Assembly (NCBI RefSeq): GCF_016775155.1
Contig: NZ_JAEUGD010000003.1
Span: 1 to 50,679 of the forward strand
DNA from: Fulvivirga marina
GTDB lineage: Bacteria; Bacteroidota; Bacteroidia; Cytophagales; Cyclobacteriaceae
Length of the DNA stretch: 50,679 nucleotides
Reading direction: 5' to 3'
Both the position numbers and the translations under genes were made by a program. Within the stretch, counting starts at the first letter, position 1; every line of letters starts with the position of its first letter. The notes under the pieces were generated by a model. That model worked only from the letters and a program-made list of their open reading frames with translations. It did not search any database and was not told the DNA's origin. Positions 8,775 through 17,841 of this stretch are shown here, piece after piece.

Positions 8775-11700
8775 ATGAAAAGTATTAAGAATTCTCTATT
8801 AACATTATTCGCTATAGCCGCACTTTCCCAGGCATCCATGGCTCAAAGTACTATGGAAAAGTTTGGGAGGAATCGAATCCAATACGAGCAATTCGACTGG
8901 CGATACCTAAGTTCTGATAATTTTGATGTTTACTTCTATAAGGGTGGAGACAAAATTGCCAAAGAGGTAACCGAATATCTCGAAGAAGAGTTTGAGCGTG
9001 TTACTGACATCATTGGATACCCCCCATACTCGAAAACTAAATTATTTTTGTACAACTCTAATGCCGATTTACTACAAAGTAATATTGGTATAAACGATCA
9101 TGCCGTAAGCGCGGGAGGAGAGACACAGTTTGTTAAGTCACATATTGAAATAGCCAACCCAGGAAATATTAATGCATTGAAGAAAGAACTTTTATATAAA
9201 GTTTCTTCACTTATGGTAAATGAAATGATGTTTGGAGGAAGCCTGAAGGATATGTTCCAAAGTTCTGTTTTGTTGAACTTGCCGGAATGGTTCATCAATG
9301 GGGCTTCACTTTATGTGTCTAAAGGTTGGAGCATTGAAATGGATGACTATGCCAGAGAGCTTGTAAACACCAAACATCCAAGAAAATTCGGAAAACTGAC
9401 GGGAAAAGAGGCAGCCCTGGCCGGACAATCCCTATGGAATTTCATCGCCGAAAAATATGGTAAAAGTAATATATCCAATATCCTGAATTATACCCGTATA
9501 ATTCGTAATGAAGAGAAGAGTATCGCCATAACTCTTGGGGTGAGCTTTGATCAAGTGATGTATGAGTGGCAGAATTTTTACACAGATATTGATAGACAGG
9601 TTGATGAAAATTATATAGAGCCTAACAAGGATAACCGAGTAATAAAGAGGAACAGGAAGGATATAATTTATTCACATGTTAAACTTAATCCGGATGGCAC
9701 CAAGCTTTCCTATACTTATAATTATAAAGGGAGATATCATGTTTATGTTAAGGACCTGTCAACAGGCCATGAAAAGGAGGTGCTCTCCGCCGGAGATAAA
9801 GTAATTAACCAGGAAATAGACCATAATATTCCGCTGATAGATTGGGTTGATGAGAGTACTTTAGGTATTGTGTATGTAAAGAAGGGACAGATTTACTTTA
9901 GCTTATATGATTTAATTACTAACAGTAAGCTGCCTCGCATAATGGATAAATTTGAGCAAGTCAGGAGTATAAGCTTTTCTGATAATGGTCGCTTGATGAT
10001 CGTGAGTGGTGTTGTAAATGGCAAAAATGACTTGTACCTTTTAAGTACGCGAAGAGACAGGGTTAAGAGATTGACAGATGATATTTACGATGACATTGAT
10101 CCTGCTTTTGTGCCTAACTCAAATACTATTGTTTTTAGTTCAAACAGGGTGTCGGATACATTGAATGTAGAGACTACAGATTTTGAAAAGGTTGGCAATA
10201 ATTTTAATCTTTTCTTTTATAATCTAGATACAACGGAAAATATACTTCATAGAGTTACAAATACGATTAGCCGCGATGTAAAGCCAATGGCTTTGAGTTC
10301 TACTCGATTATTTTACCTAAGTGATCAAAAGGGAATAATCAACCTCTTTACTTATGACTTATCAACCGGTATATATACTCAGGTAACTAATTTTGGTTCT
10401 AGCATTGAAAATTATGACATAGATTTTGGTAGCTCTAAATTGGCCTACATTATGGCTAGCCATGGTAAGGATTATGTTTACTATGATCCGGAGTTTAACT
10501 ATGATCAACAGATTTTTACGCCGTTAACTACACGCCAGCAGGTTTTGCAGGCAAAGGCTTTCAGATTGAAAAGAAACCAGGAAAAAAAGGAAGCACTTAC
10601 TGTTAAAGAAATTGTAGAGCAGAGACTAGCTGAAGCCAGGGAGAATAAGGAGGAGCAAAAACAAGATACAACGATTTTAGAAGAAGGCTTCATTGATACT
10701 GACAACTATCAGTTTGACATTGAAGAAGAGGAAAAGGAACAGGAAGAAGTTATCAATACCGATAACTATACATTTGACTCGGATATTCTTAAAGAAGAGC
10801 AGAAAGATTCATTCCTGGCACAATACAGAAAGCTTAGAAAAGGAAATAAAATCACGGGACCTTTTCCTTATGATACCAGATTTAGTGCCGACCATCTGGT
10901 GACATCTCTTGTGATAGATCCGTTGAGGGGTTTTGGTATTTTGATGGAAACGGAAATGAATGATATGTTGGAAAATCATAAGTTTTCAGGAGGTATCATG
11001 GCCACTGTTGATTTACGTAGTGGAGATATATTTGCTGAGTATCAATATTTAAAAAGTCGGGTTGATTATAGTGTGAGGTATGACAGAGAGGTGATTTTCA
11101 GAGACTCTGAGATGTTGCATAAATACAGCAAGAATGCTTTTGAAATTGGTGCGGCTTATCCTTTCAACCCCAAAACAAGGATAGCCATGAAGCCGTTTTA
11201 TGCCGTTACCAGGTTTGAAAATTTGGAACCTACATTGGTTGGTAATACGCCTACACCGGTCTTTAGTCCGTCATCATCTGAACAGTACGGTGGCGCTACT
11301 GTTGAGATCGTTTTTGACAACTCAGTAATTAATGGAATGAACCTGATTGAAGGTAGCCGCGCGAAAATAAGGCTCAAACATTATGAGGGGATGACCGACC
11401 AGAATAAAAGTTTCTCTAATTTCTCGGCGGATTTCAGGCACTATCAAAAAATATATAAAGAAATAGTACTGGCCGGCAGACTATATTATGGAACGTTTTT
11501 TGGAAAGGCTCCTAAGCAATACCTATTGGGTGGAATGGACAATTGGTTATTTTTCGATGAAAACACTGATGGCACAAACAACCCATTGAAGCCAAATGCA
11601 GAAAAGGATAACAGTGACCTTTTATTTGTAGAGTATGCTACTAACCTGAGAGGCTTTGATTATGGCGCACTATACGGAAGGAATACATTGCTTTTCAACG

Positions 11701-12059
11701 CAGAGCTAAGAGTTCCATTGGTCAGGGCATTAAGTAGTGGACCTATAACATCTAACTTCTTCAGAAATTTACAGTTTACAGGCTTTTTTGATATAGGTTC
11801 TGCCTGGACCGGAAAATCACCGTTTAGAGAGGATAACTCCATAAGCACAAAGATTATCCCTGAAGATCCAGCAGACCGAGAGAAAAGTAATTTTATCATT
11901 GAGCTAAAGAACTATAGAAGTCCATGGATTTATAGCTACGGAGCTGGTTTCAGGACAATTATTCTGGGGTATTACATCAAGTTGGATGTAGCCTGGCCTG
12001 TTGATAACTATGAGATTGGCGGCCCAAGAGCTCATTTGACATTAGGATACGACTTCTAA
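8775..12059 (+). CDS. Outer-membrane protein: degenerate peptidase-MA-like, TolB-like propeller, barrel
   Basis: A 1094-residue exported protein (signal peptide about 1-23, ending SMAQ). Residues about 30-270 resemble the peptidase-MA/gluzincin fold, including LPEWFINGASLYVSKGW, but where HExxH is expected it reads Y141-K-V-S-S145, so zinc catalysis is probably lost. Residues about 290-580 look like a TolB/PD40 beta-propeller (LNPDGTKLSYTYNYKG, FSDNGRLMIVSGVVNGKNDL, FSSNR). A charged Lys/Glu-rich linker (about 590-680) leads to a C-terminal beta-barrel ending LTLGYDF with the terminal Phe usual for outer-membrane barrels. Similar proteins are often annotated as translocation protein TolB; the real function is unknown. 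Confidence 0.75.
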   Translation: MKSIKNSLLTLFAIAALSQASMAQSTMEKFGRNRIQYEQFDWRYLSSDNFDVYFYKGGDKIAKEVTEYLEEEFERVTDIIGYPPYSKTKLFLYNSNADLLQSNIGINDHAVSAGGETQFVKSHIEIANPGNINALKKELLYKVSSLMVNEMMFGGSLKDMFQSSVLLNLPEWFINGASLYVSKGWSIEMDDYARELVNTKHPRKFGKLTGKEAALAGQSLWNFIAEKYGKSNISNILNYTRIIRNEEKSIAITLGVSFDQVMYEWQNFYTDIDRQVDENYIEPNKDNRVIKRNRKDIIYSHVKLNPDGTKLSYTYNYKGRYHVYVKDLSTGHEKEVLSAGDKVINQEIDHNIPLIDWVDESTLGIVYVKKGQIYFSLYDLITNSKLPRIMDKFEQVRSISFSDNGRLMIVSGVVNGKNDLYLLSTRRDRVKRLTDDIYDDIDPAFVPNSNTIVFSSNRVSDTLNVETTDFEKVGNNFNLFFYNLDTTENILHRVTNTISRDVKPMALSSTRLFYLSDQKGIINLFTYDLSTGIYTQVTNFGSSIENYDIDFGSSKLAYIMASHGKDYVYYDPEFNYDQQIFTPLTTRQQVLQAKAFRLKRNQEKKEALTVKEIVEQRLAEARENKEEQKQDTTILEEGFIDTDNYQFDIEEEEKEQEEVINTDNYTFDSDILKEEQKDSFLAQYRKLRKGNKITGPFPYDTRFSADHLVTSLVIDPLRGFGILMETEMNDMLENHKFSGGIMATVDLRSGDIFAEYQYLKSRVDYSVRYDREVIFRDSEMLHKYSKNAFEIGAAYPFNPKTRIAMKPFYAVTRFENLEPTLVGNTPTPVFSPSSSEQYGGATVEIVFDNSVINGMNLIEGSRAKIRLKHYEGMTDQNKSFSNFSADFRHYQKIYKEIVLAGRLYYGTFFGKAPKQYLLGGMDNWLFFDENTDGTNNPLKPNAEKDNSDLLFVEYATNLRGFDYGALYGRNTLLFNAELRVPLVRALSSGPITSNFFRNLQFTGFFDIGSAWTGKSPFREDNSISTKIIPEDPADREKSNFIIELKNYRSPWIYSYGAGFRTIILGYYIKLDVAWPVDNYEIGGPRAHLTLGYDF

Positions 12060-12065
12060 GTCAGC

Positions 12066-12073
12066 TATTTTTG
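12066..12073 (+). promoter_or_regulatory. Putative promoter -7 box (TATTTTTG) for yicC
   Basis: An exact TAnnTTTG match 33 nt before the yicC start, in the short gap after the outer-membrane protein gene. No upstream TTG at standard spacing was found. Confidence 0.4.
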
Positions 12074-12106
12074 TTCAACATTATATTAAAATTCAGTTAG
12101 CCATAT

Positions 12107-12985
12107 ATGCTTAAATCCATGACAGGCTATGGTTCATCTCACCTTTCTAATGATGAGGTAACCATTAATATCGAGGTTAAAACTCTCAATTCTAAATATC
12201 TTGACCTTAACTTTCGTTTGCCCCGGGCTTTCTCTGAAAAAGAGATAGAACTACGCAATCTGGTTTCAGAGAAACTTCAAAGAGGCAAGGTTTCTTTAAG
12301 TATTGATTATGTCAAAGAAAAAGAAACAGAGCTTAAGCAACGGTATAACGAAGAGCTGTTCGTTCAGTATTACACTAAATTGAAGCGGCTTGCAGACAGA
12401 GTGATAGCTCCCGACCAGGATATTTTCAAATTGGCCCTGAGTGCTCCTGATGTTATGATCACCGATCAAAATGAAGAGGTGGATGAACAAGAGTGGACCA
12501 ATCTAAAAAACCTGGTGGAGCAAGCACTTGATAATTGTGATGCCTTTAGAAAAAAGGAAGGTGCAGAACTCCAGCAGAAATTTTCCACATATATTCAGTC
12601 TATTAGCCATAGTCTGGAACAAGTGAAAAAGTTGGATCCCAAACGTGTTGAAAAGATCAGGGACCGTATCAAAGGTAATCTTACAAAGTTTGTAGATGAG
12701 GAAGGTTTGGATAAAAACAGGCTGGAGCAGGAAATTGTCTATTATATTGAAAAACTTGATATCACTGAGGAAAAAGTGAGACTGGCGAGTCACCTAAACC
12801 ATTTCAATGAAGTGCTTTCAGATAAAAACTCTCTTGGTAAAAAGTTGGGGTTCATATCTCAGGAGATAGGTAGAGAAATCAATACCATTGGCTCAAAGGC
12901 TAATGATGCTGACATTCAAAAGCATGTAGTATCAATGAAAGAGGAGCTGGAGAAGATCAAAGAGCAACTCCTTAATGTACTTTAA
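12107..12985 (+). CDS. YicC/YloC family endoribonuclease
   Basis: A 292-residue YicC family protein. The conserved start MLKSMTGYGSS and the conserved end REINTIGSKANDADIQ then VVSMKEELEKIKEQLLNV are both present, with a central coiled-coil-rich region. Known members (E. coli YicC, B. subtilis YloC) act as RNA endonucleases that affect small-RNA or mRNA decay. It has its own putative promoter and ends 4 nt from the convergent murF stop. Length is usual for the family. Confidence 0.93.
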   Translation: MLKSMTGYGSSHLSNDEVTINIEVKTLNSKYLDLNFRLPRAFSEKEIELRNLVSEKLQRGKVSLSIDYVKEKETELKQRYNEELFVQYYTKLKRLADRVIAPDQDIFKLALSAPDVMITDQNEEVDEQEWTNLKNLVEQALDNCDAFRKKEGAELQQKFSTYIQSISHSLEQVKKLDPKRVEKIRDRIKGNLTKFVDEEGLDKNRLEQEIVYYIEKLDITEEKVRLASHLNHFNEVLSDKNSLGKKLGFISQEIGREINTIGSKANDADIQKHVVSMKEELEKIKEQLLNVL

Positions 12986-12989
12986 TGCA

Positions 12990-14273
12990 TCAATGGATAA
13001 ACTCTACTATTTCTTCCAAGCCCAGGCTTCTTGATGCTTTTATTAAGATAACATGCTGATTAAAATGCTGGGCTTTTAGAGTCTCAATCAGATCAGCTTT
13101 ACTTTTAAAGTATTTTGCATCGGGTAAATGTTTAAGGACTGATTTAATCATATCACCACAAAGATAAACATCTGTGAGGTGCTTGCTGGAAAGGTCTGCT
13201 CCTAGCTTTTCATGTTCGGAAATACTTTCAGGCCCTAGCTCTTTCATATCGCCAAGTATAGCTACCTTATGTTTCGCACTCATTTGTGACAGGTTTTCCA
13301 GAGCTGATGCCATTGAACTTGGGTTGGCATTATATGCATCCAGTATGATGGTATTATTCCCTTTTTTTATGATTTGAGACCGATTATTCTGGGGAATGTA
13401 CTCCGCAATTGCCCGGTTAGCATCAGTCTCGGGAACATTAAAGTATTTGCCAATGCATAATGCTGCAGCTATATTTTCAAAATTGTATTTCCCAATAATG
13501 TTGGTCTTGATTCGCTCTCCATTTTCAGCTTTTAGTTCAACAAAAGGCGAGGCATCTATGAACTCACAATGATAGTAGTTGCCTTTTTGAGGGTAGAATA
13601 ATGGGTTGAGAAATCGCTTTGACATATTGCTTAATACCTCATTTTTCGAATTTATCCAAACGATACCCGATGTTAGGGTTAGGTGATGGTATAGTTCACT
13701 TTTTGCTCGTATCACCCCCTCATAACCTCCAAAACCTTCCAGGTGAGCCTTACCAATGTTTGTGATTAGGCCATGTGATGGCTTGGCAATGCTGCACAGT
13801 TGCTGAATCTCCCCAACATGGTTTGCTCCCATTTCAACGATGGCAATCTCATGCTGATCCTCAATAGAAAGTACCGTTAGAGGTACTCCTATATGGTTAT
13901 TAAGGTTTCCTTGGGTGGCTAATACTTTATAAGATTTACTCAGCACCACATTAATGAGCTCTTTGGTAGTCGTTTTACCATTTGAACCGGTTAGGCCAAT
14001 GACTGGAATTTTTAGTTGGTCCCGATGGTATCGCGCCAGACCCTGTAGTGCCTCAAGTACATCTTCAACTAAAACAAATCGATCATCTTTTTTATACTTC
14101 TCTTCATCGATTACAACCATTGATGCCCCTTTTTTCAATGCTTCTTCAGCAAATTCATTGGCATTAAAGTTAGGTCCCTTTAAAGCGAAGAAGATAGACC
14201 CCTTTTCAATCTTTCTTGTGTCAGTACTTATTTTTCTGGTTTCTAAAAAACGGCTGTAAATGGTTTCAATCAT
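12990..14273 (-). CDS. murF: UDP-N-acetylmuramoyl-tripeptide--D-alanyl-D-alanine ligase
   Basis: A cytoplasmic Mur ligase that adds D-Ala-D-Ala to the peptidoglycan precursor, using ATP. It shows the N-terminal UDP-binding STDTRKIEKGSIFFALKG, the ATP-loop GLTGSNGKTTTKELI, the central EMGANHVGEI segment and the C-terminal ligase region (DAYNANPSSM, LGDMKELG). I prefer the start at 14273 (MIETIYSRFLETRKISTDTR), which matches family N-termini; an ATG at 14291 would add six residues. It is not in a mur gene cluster here but stands alone, convergent with yicC and divergent from the VCBS protein gene. Confidence 0.95.
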   Translation of the reverse strand: MIETIYSRFLETRKISTDTRKIEKGSIFFALKGPNFNANEFAEEALKKGASMVVIDEEKYKKDDRFVLVEDVLEALQGLARYHRDQLKIPVIGLTGSNGKTTTKELINVVLSKSYKVLATQGNLNNHIGVPLTVLSIEDQHEIAIVEMGANHVGEIQQLCSIAKPSHGLITNIGKAHLEGFGGYEGVIRAKSELYHHLTLTSGIVWINSKNEVLSNMSKRFLNPLFYPQKGNYYHCEFIDASPFVELKAENGERIKTNIIGKYNFENIAAALCIGKYFNVPETDANRAIAEYIPQNNRSQIIKKGNNTIILDAYNANPSSMASALENLSQMSAKHKVAILGDMKELGPESISEHEKLGADLSSKHLTDVYLCGDMIKSVLKHLPDAKYFKSKADLIETLKAQHFNQHVILIKASRSLGLEEIVEFIH

Positions 14274-14332
14274 GAGAGTTATCTTATTCATGCTAATATA
14301 GCGCGTGTTACAAAGAAGAGTAGTGTTAAAAG

Positions 14333-14340
14333 CAAAAATA
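14333..14340 (-). promoter_or_regulatory. Putative promoter -7 box (TATTTTTG) for murF
   Basis: An exact TAnnTTTG match on the minus strand, 41-59 nt before the murF start depending on start choice. The upstream TTG element at normal spacing is not clear. Confidence 0.4.
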
Positions 14341-14382
14341 TTGACGTATTTTACAACTTGAATAAATACATTAAATGTAAAA

Positions 14383-14406
14383 ATTACAGATACGCGAACC
14401 TGTAAT
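14383..14406. repeat. Short inverted repeat upstream of VCBS gene
   Basis: ATTACAG at 14383-14389 and CTGTAAT at 14400-14406 form a perfect 7-bp dyad with a 10-nt spacer, ending 40 nt before the start at 14447. It could be an operator or a leader hairpin; chance is also possible. Confidence 0.35.
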
Positions 14407-14446
14407 GGAGATTCTTCGTTAAGTTACATGTTCAAAATCAGCTCGT

Positions 14447-16675
14447 ATGAAAACCCTTTATGCTTTTACGCTCATTTTTTGTACATCTTTTTCGATTTCC
14501 AAAGCACAGTTTGTTTATACACTTGACCAATCAATCCCCGTGGAAAAGAAAGGTGTTACGTTAAGTATGCCCTGGACTGGTGGGCTGAATAGTATTCAAT
14601 ACAGTACAATAGACCTTAACCATGATGGTATTGAAGATCTTGTAGCTTTTGATAGAAGTGCTCATAAAGTTTACCCCTTTCTCGCTGTGGATAAGGCGTA
14701 TGCCTATGCTCCTGAATACGCCTTCTACTTTCCTGCTGAGATAAAGAACTGGATGCTGTTAAGAGATTATAATTGTGATGGAAAGAAAGATATCTTCACT
14801 AGCCATTCTTTTGGTGTTCGTGTATTCATTAATGAGACAACTGTGAAAGGCCCTCTTAGCTGGAGAGAGTACATTACTGGTACAGATAACTCAGGAGATG
14901 ATCAGTATTTTCTGAAAACCAAAGGCTTTACTTCCAATATCAACATGCAAATGAATTCGTCTGATATTCCTGCAATTGTTGATATAGATGGAGACTCTGA
15001 CCTTGATATCTTGATGTTTCGAGCCAGTGGCACATCCACAGTTGAGTTTCATAAAAATCTGAGTATTGAAAGGGACGGGAATTGTGATTCCCTGCAATAC
15101 GAACGCATTACACAAACATGGGGGAATTTTCAGGAATGTCAGTGTGGAGAGTTTGCCTTTAACGGGAATGATTGTGCAACCTCAGGGGGAAGGGAGGAGC
15201 ATCAGGGCGGTAAGTCAATACTATTGCTCGATAATGATAGTGATGGAGATTACGATGTGTTAATCTCAGAGGAAACTTGTGGTAACCTTTTCATTATGGA
15301 AAATACAGGAACCAATGAATCACCTTCCTTTAATTCAGCCAGTGCTGGTTTTCCTAATAGCAGTGATCCAGCTACAATGTTATTTTTTCCAGTAGGTTAT
15401 TATGAAGATGCAGACTTTGATGGAGTAAGGGATATGTTGGTTTCGCCAAATGTTGCAAATAATGTATCTAACTCGGTAAACTTTGAGTCGTCAAGCTGGT
15501 TTTATAAAAATATAGGAACAGACAATAACCCACAATTTGAACTTAAAAATCGTAATTTTCTGCAGGATCAGACCATAGATCTTGGAGAAAATGCATCACC
15601 AGCCTTTGGTGATTATGATGGTGATGGTGACTTAGATATGATTTTGGGAAGTTATACTAACCAGGGGGCTCCGGGGTTTAATGCCACTCTTTTACTTTAT
15701 GAAAACACTGGCTCGGTTAATGAACCTTCATATGTACTTAAAAGTGAAGATTACCTGCAACTTTCATTGTCAACGGTGTTTAATCTTAAACCAAAATTTC
15801 GTGATGTTAATGGGGATAACCGTGTCGATTTGGTATTTAGTGCAACTGAACTCTATAATTTCTCCACTAATGTTTACTACATATTGAACCGAGGTGAAGG
15901 GAAGTTTAACTTTGAAGAAGAGATACGTGTCTTATTTTCAAATATCGGTTTTGATGAGAACTTTGAGACCTATGACATCAGTGGAGATGGTTTGACGGAC
16001 ATACTCATAGGAAAGAGTACCGGAAAATTAGAATACTATGTTAATGTTGGAACGATAAATGCCCCGGTATTCAATTTGGAGGATGATACATTTTATGGGC
16101 TTAATTTTAGTACGTCGAGGTTGGATTTGAGTGTTACCATAGCTGATATTAATAGTGATGGTAACGCTGATATGATTGTTGGAGATAAACGGGGGAGTCT
16201 GACAATATATGATAATTTTCTTGCCCATGTTGAACAACCTGAGAATGGAATTACTGATTTTGTCTGGTCTTCAAATGAAGAGGTATCGACTTTTAATTTT
16301 GGAGGTAAACTGTATCCAGCAGTGGCTAACCTTTTTAATGAAGATAAACCCAGCCTGATTATAGGGACGGGGCAGGGAGGTTTACACCTATTGAGAAATT
16401 CAGATGCACTGGCTGGGTATGTCAACAGGTTTGATCTAGATATTTTTCCCAACCCGGTATTTAGTTCCTCCATGAAATACATTAATGTAAGCTCTAAGAC
16501 TTCTGGTAATGCTACCATAATTTCCCTTCTTGGACAACAAGTGACAGACAGTTTTTATTTGCCTGCAAACACGGTGAAACCCATTTCGGTGGCAGGACTT
16601 AATCCGGGTATGTATATTGTTATCCTGTCTGCTGGGAATGAATATATACATCAACGGTTTATAGTTGTTGAATAA
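14447..16675 (+). CDS. Secreted VCBS/FG-GAP repeat protein with type IX C-terminal domain
   Basis: A 742-residue secreted protein. A signal peptide (about 1-20, ending SKAQ) is followed by at least eight Asp-rich VCBS/FG-GAP calcium-binding loops, for example DLNHDGIEDLVAF, DIDGDSDLDILMF, DYDGDGDLDMILG and DINSDGNADMIVG, which should fold into a beta-propeller. The last about 75 residues are a type A sorting domain: FPNPVFSSS, then GQQV, GLNPGMYIVIL and a terminal FIVVE. That makes it a likely cargo of the type IX system whose PorU and PorV are encoded at the left of the window. Adhesion or ligand binding at the cell surface is the likely role; the ligand is unknown. Confidence 0.88.
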   Translation: MKTLYAFTLIFCTSFSISKAQFVYTLDQSIPVEKKGVTLSMPWTGGLNSIQYSTIDLNHDGIEDLVAFDRSAHKVYPFLAVDKAYAYAPEYAFYFPAEIKNWMLLRDYNCDGKKDIFTSHSFGVRVFINETTVKGPLSWREYITGTDNSGDDQYFLKTKGFTSNINMQMNSSDIPAIVDIDGDSDLDILMFRASGTSTVEFHKNLSIERDGNCDSLQYERITQTWGNFQECQCGEFAFNGNDCATSGGREEHQGGKSILLLDNDSDGDYDVLISEETCGNLFIMENTGTNESPSFNSASAGFPNSSDPATMLFFPVGYYEDADFDGVRDMLVSPNVANNVSNSVNFESSSWFYKNIGTDNNPQFELKNRNFLQDQTIDLGENASPAFGDYDGDGDLDMILGSYTNQGAPGFNATLLLYENTGSVNEPSYVLKSEDYLQLSLSTVFNLKPKFRDVNGDNRVDLVFSATELYNFSTNVYYILNRGEGKFNFEEEIRVLFSNIGFDENFETYDISGDGLTDILIGKSTGKLEYYVNVGTINAPVFNLEDDTFYGLNFSTSRLDLSVTIADINSDGNADMIVGDKRGSLTIYDNFLAHVEQPENGITDFVWSSNEEVSTFNFGGKLYPAVANLFNEDKPSLIIGTGQGGLHLLRNSDALAGYVNRFDLDIFPNPVFSSSMKYINVSSKTSGNATIISLLGQQVTDSFYLPANTVKPISVAGLNPGMYIVILSAGNEYIHQRFIVVE

Positions 16676-16676
16676 G

Positions 16677-17054
16677 GTGTACTTGTTTCTTCATATCAGG
16701 ATTACAAAGGATCAGTTCATTTTTAAGAATGATTCAATAGACAACTTAAGGGTTTGGTTGCCTCATGTTACATTATTTGACTTAGATAACTATTCAGATA
16801 CTACAACCATACAAACAGCAATTAAAGCTATGGATATAGCTGAAAAGGTATTTATACAGATTGAAGCAGAGGAAGGACCAGAGCTGGGAGGGGCTTTAAA
16901 GGTTTTAAATCAAGTTATTAAAAAAACTTCGGCTGTTATTGATTATCAAGGAAGTCATGAGACCTTGAATAAAATAATGATGCGTTTCAAAGATAAACAA
17001 CTTGGTCAGGGCCTGTCGTTGCAGGAAAAAGTTCAGGAATTTTTCAGTGATTGA
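16677..17054 (+). CDS. Small conserved-looking protein of unknown function
   Basis: A cytoplasmic protein of about 125 residues with no signal peptide or membrane segment. I do not recognise a family. The start is uncertain: GTG at 16677 lies just after the stop of the VCBS gene, and TTG codons at 16665 and 16668 are alternatives; there is no ATG. Its 3' end overlaps the convergent nitrilase gene by 11 nt. Mixed alpha/beta composition (VFIQIEAEEGPELGGALKVL) looks like real coding sequence, and tight packing behind the VCBS gene supports co-transcription. Confidence 0.6.
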   Translation: MYLFLHIRITKDQFIFKNDSIDNLRVWLPHVTLFDLDNYSDTTTIQTAIKAMDIAEKVFIQIEAEEGPELGGALKVLNQVIKKTSAVIDYQGSHETLNKIMMRFKDKQLGQGLSLQEKVQEFFSD

Positions 17055-17841
17055 TGGTAAAGTGGTCGGCATCCATATAAGCAGGAAATTTTTCTCTAAG
17101 GCCAGTGACGTCAGCGGGGTTCAGAGTAACTGTATGTATCTCCTCTCTGTCATCTGCTGCATAAAGTGCGTCACCTTTGGGCGTAATAATGGCTGAGTGA
17201 CCGTTGTACCCTACCTGATTACCATCTTTACCAATTCGGTTAATACCAATTGTGTAGCTGAGGTTTTCTATGGACCTGGCTTTTAAAAGAATGTCCCAGG
17301 CATTGACTCTGGCAGCAGGCCAGTTTGCAATATAGATTGCAAGGTCATAACTCATTTGGTTACTTTCACCTTCCGGAAAATTTCTGCTCCATACAGGGAA
17401 ACGTAGATCGTAGCAAATCAAAGGACAGATGCGCCACCCTTTCAAAGTTTCTATCAATCGCTCTTTTCCTGGAGAGTAGTGTTCATGCTCATTGGCCATT
17501 CTAAACAGGTGTCTTTTGTCATAAGAGCTGTATTGTCCATCTGGTTTCATCCAGACTAGCCTATTATAGTATTTACCACCTTCTTTAGCAATGAAGCTAC
17601 CGCAAATTACAGCTTTGGTTTGTTCAGCCATTTGCTTCATCCACTTAAATACCTTGTAGTTCATGGGTTCGGCAAGTTCTTCTGCCTGCATGGAGAAACC
17701 GGTGCTGAACATTTCTGGCAGTATAATCAAATCGGTAGATTCATCGATCTGCCAAATCTTTTCTTCAAACATCGCAAGGTTCGCGTCTGAATTCTGCCAG
17801 TAAAGTGGCGATTGAATTAATGTTACCTTTAAATTCTGCAT
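17044..17841 (-). CDS. Nitrilase-family omega-amidase-like hydrolase
   Basis: A 265-residue carbon-nitrogen hydrolase with the complete nitrilase triad E43 (LPEMFSTGFS), K109 (YDKRHLFRM) and C143 (LICYDLRFP). The YDKRHLF and ICYDLRFP forms match the YafV/Nit2-type omega-amidases, which hydrolyse 2-oxoglutaramate or 2-oxosuccinamate. Its start overlaps the end of the methionine aminotransferase gene by 13 nt. Transaminase plus omega-amidase is the known pairing that salvages 2-oxo acids of methionine using glutamine, with the amidase making the reaction irreversible. Substrate is inferred from family and neighbour. Confidence 0.85.
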   Translation of the reverse strand: MQNLKVTLIQSPLYWQNSDANLAMFEEKIWQIDESTDLIILPEMFSTGFSMQAEELAEPMNYKVFKWMKQMAEQTKAVICGSFIAKEGGKYYNRLVWMKPDGQYSSYDKRHLFRMANEHEHYSPGKERLIETLKGWRICPLICYDLRFPVWSRNFPEGESNQMSYDLAIYIANWPAARVNAWDILLKARSIENLSYTIGINRIGKDGNQVGYNGHSAIITPKGDALYAADDREEIHTVTLNPADVTGLREKFPAYMDADHFTINH

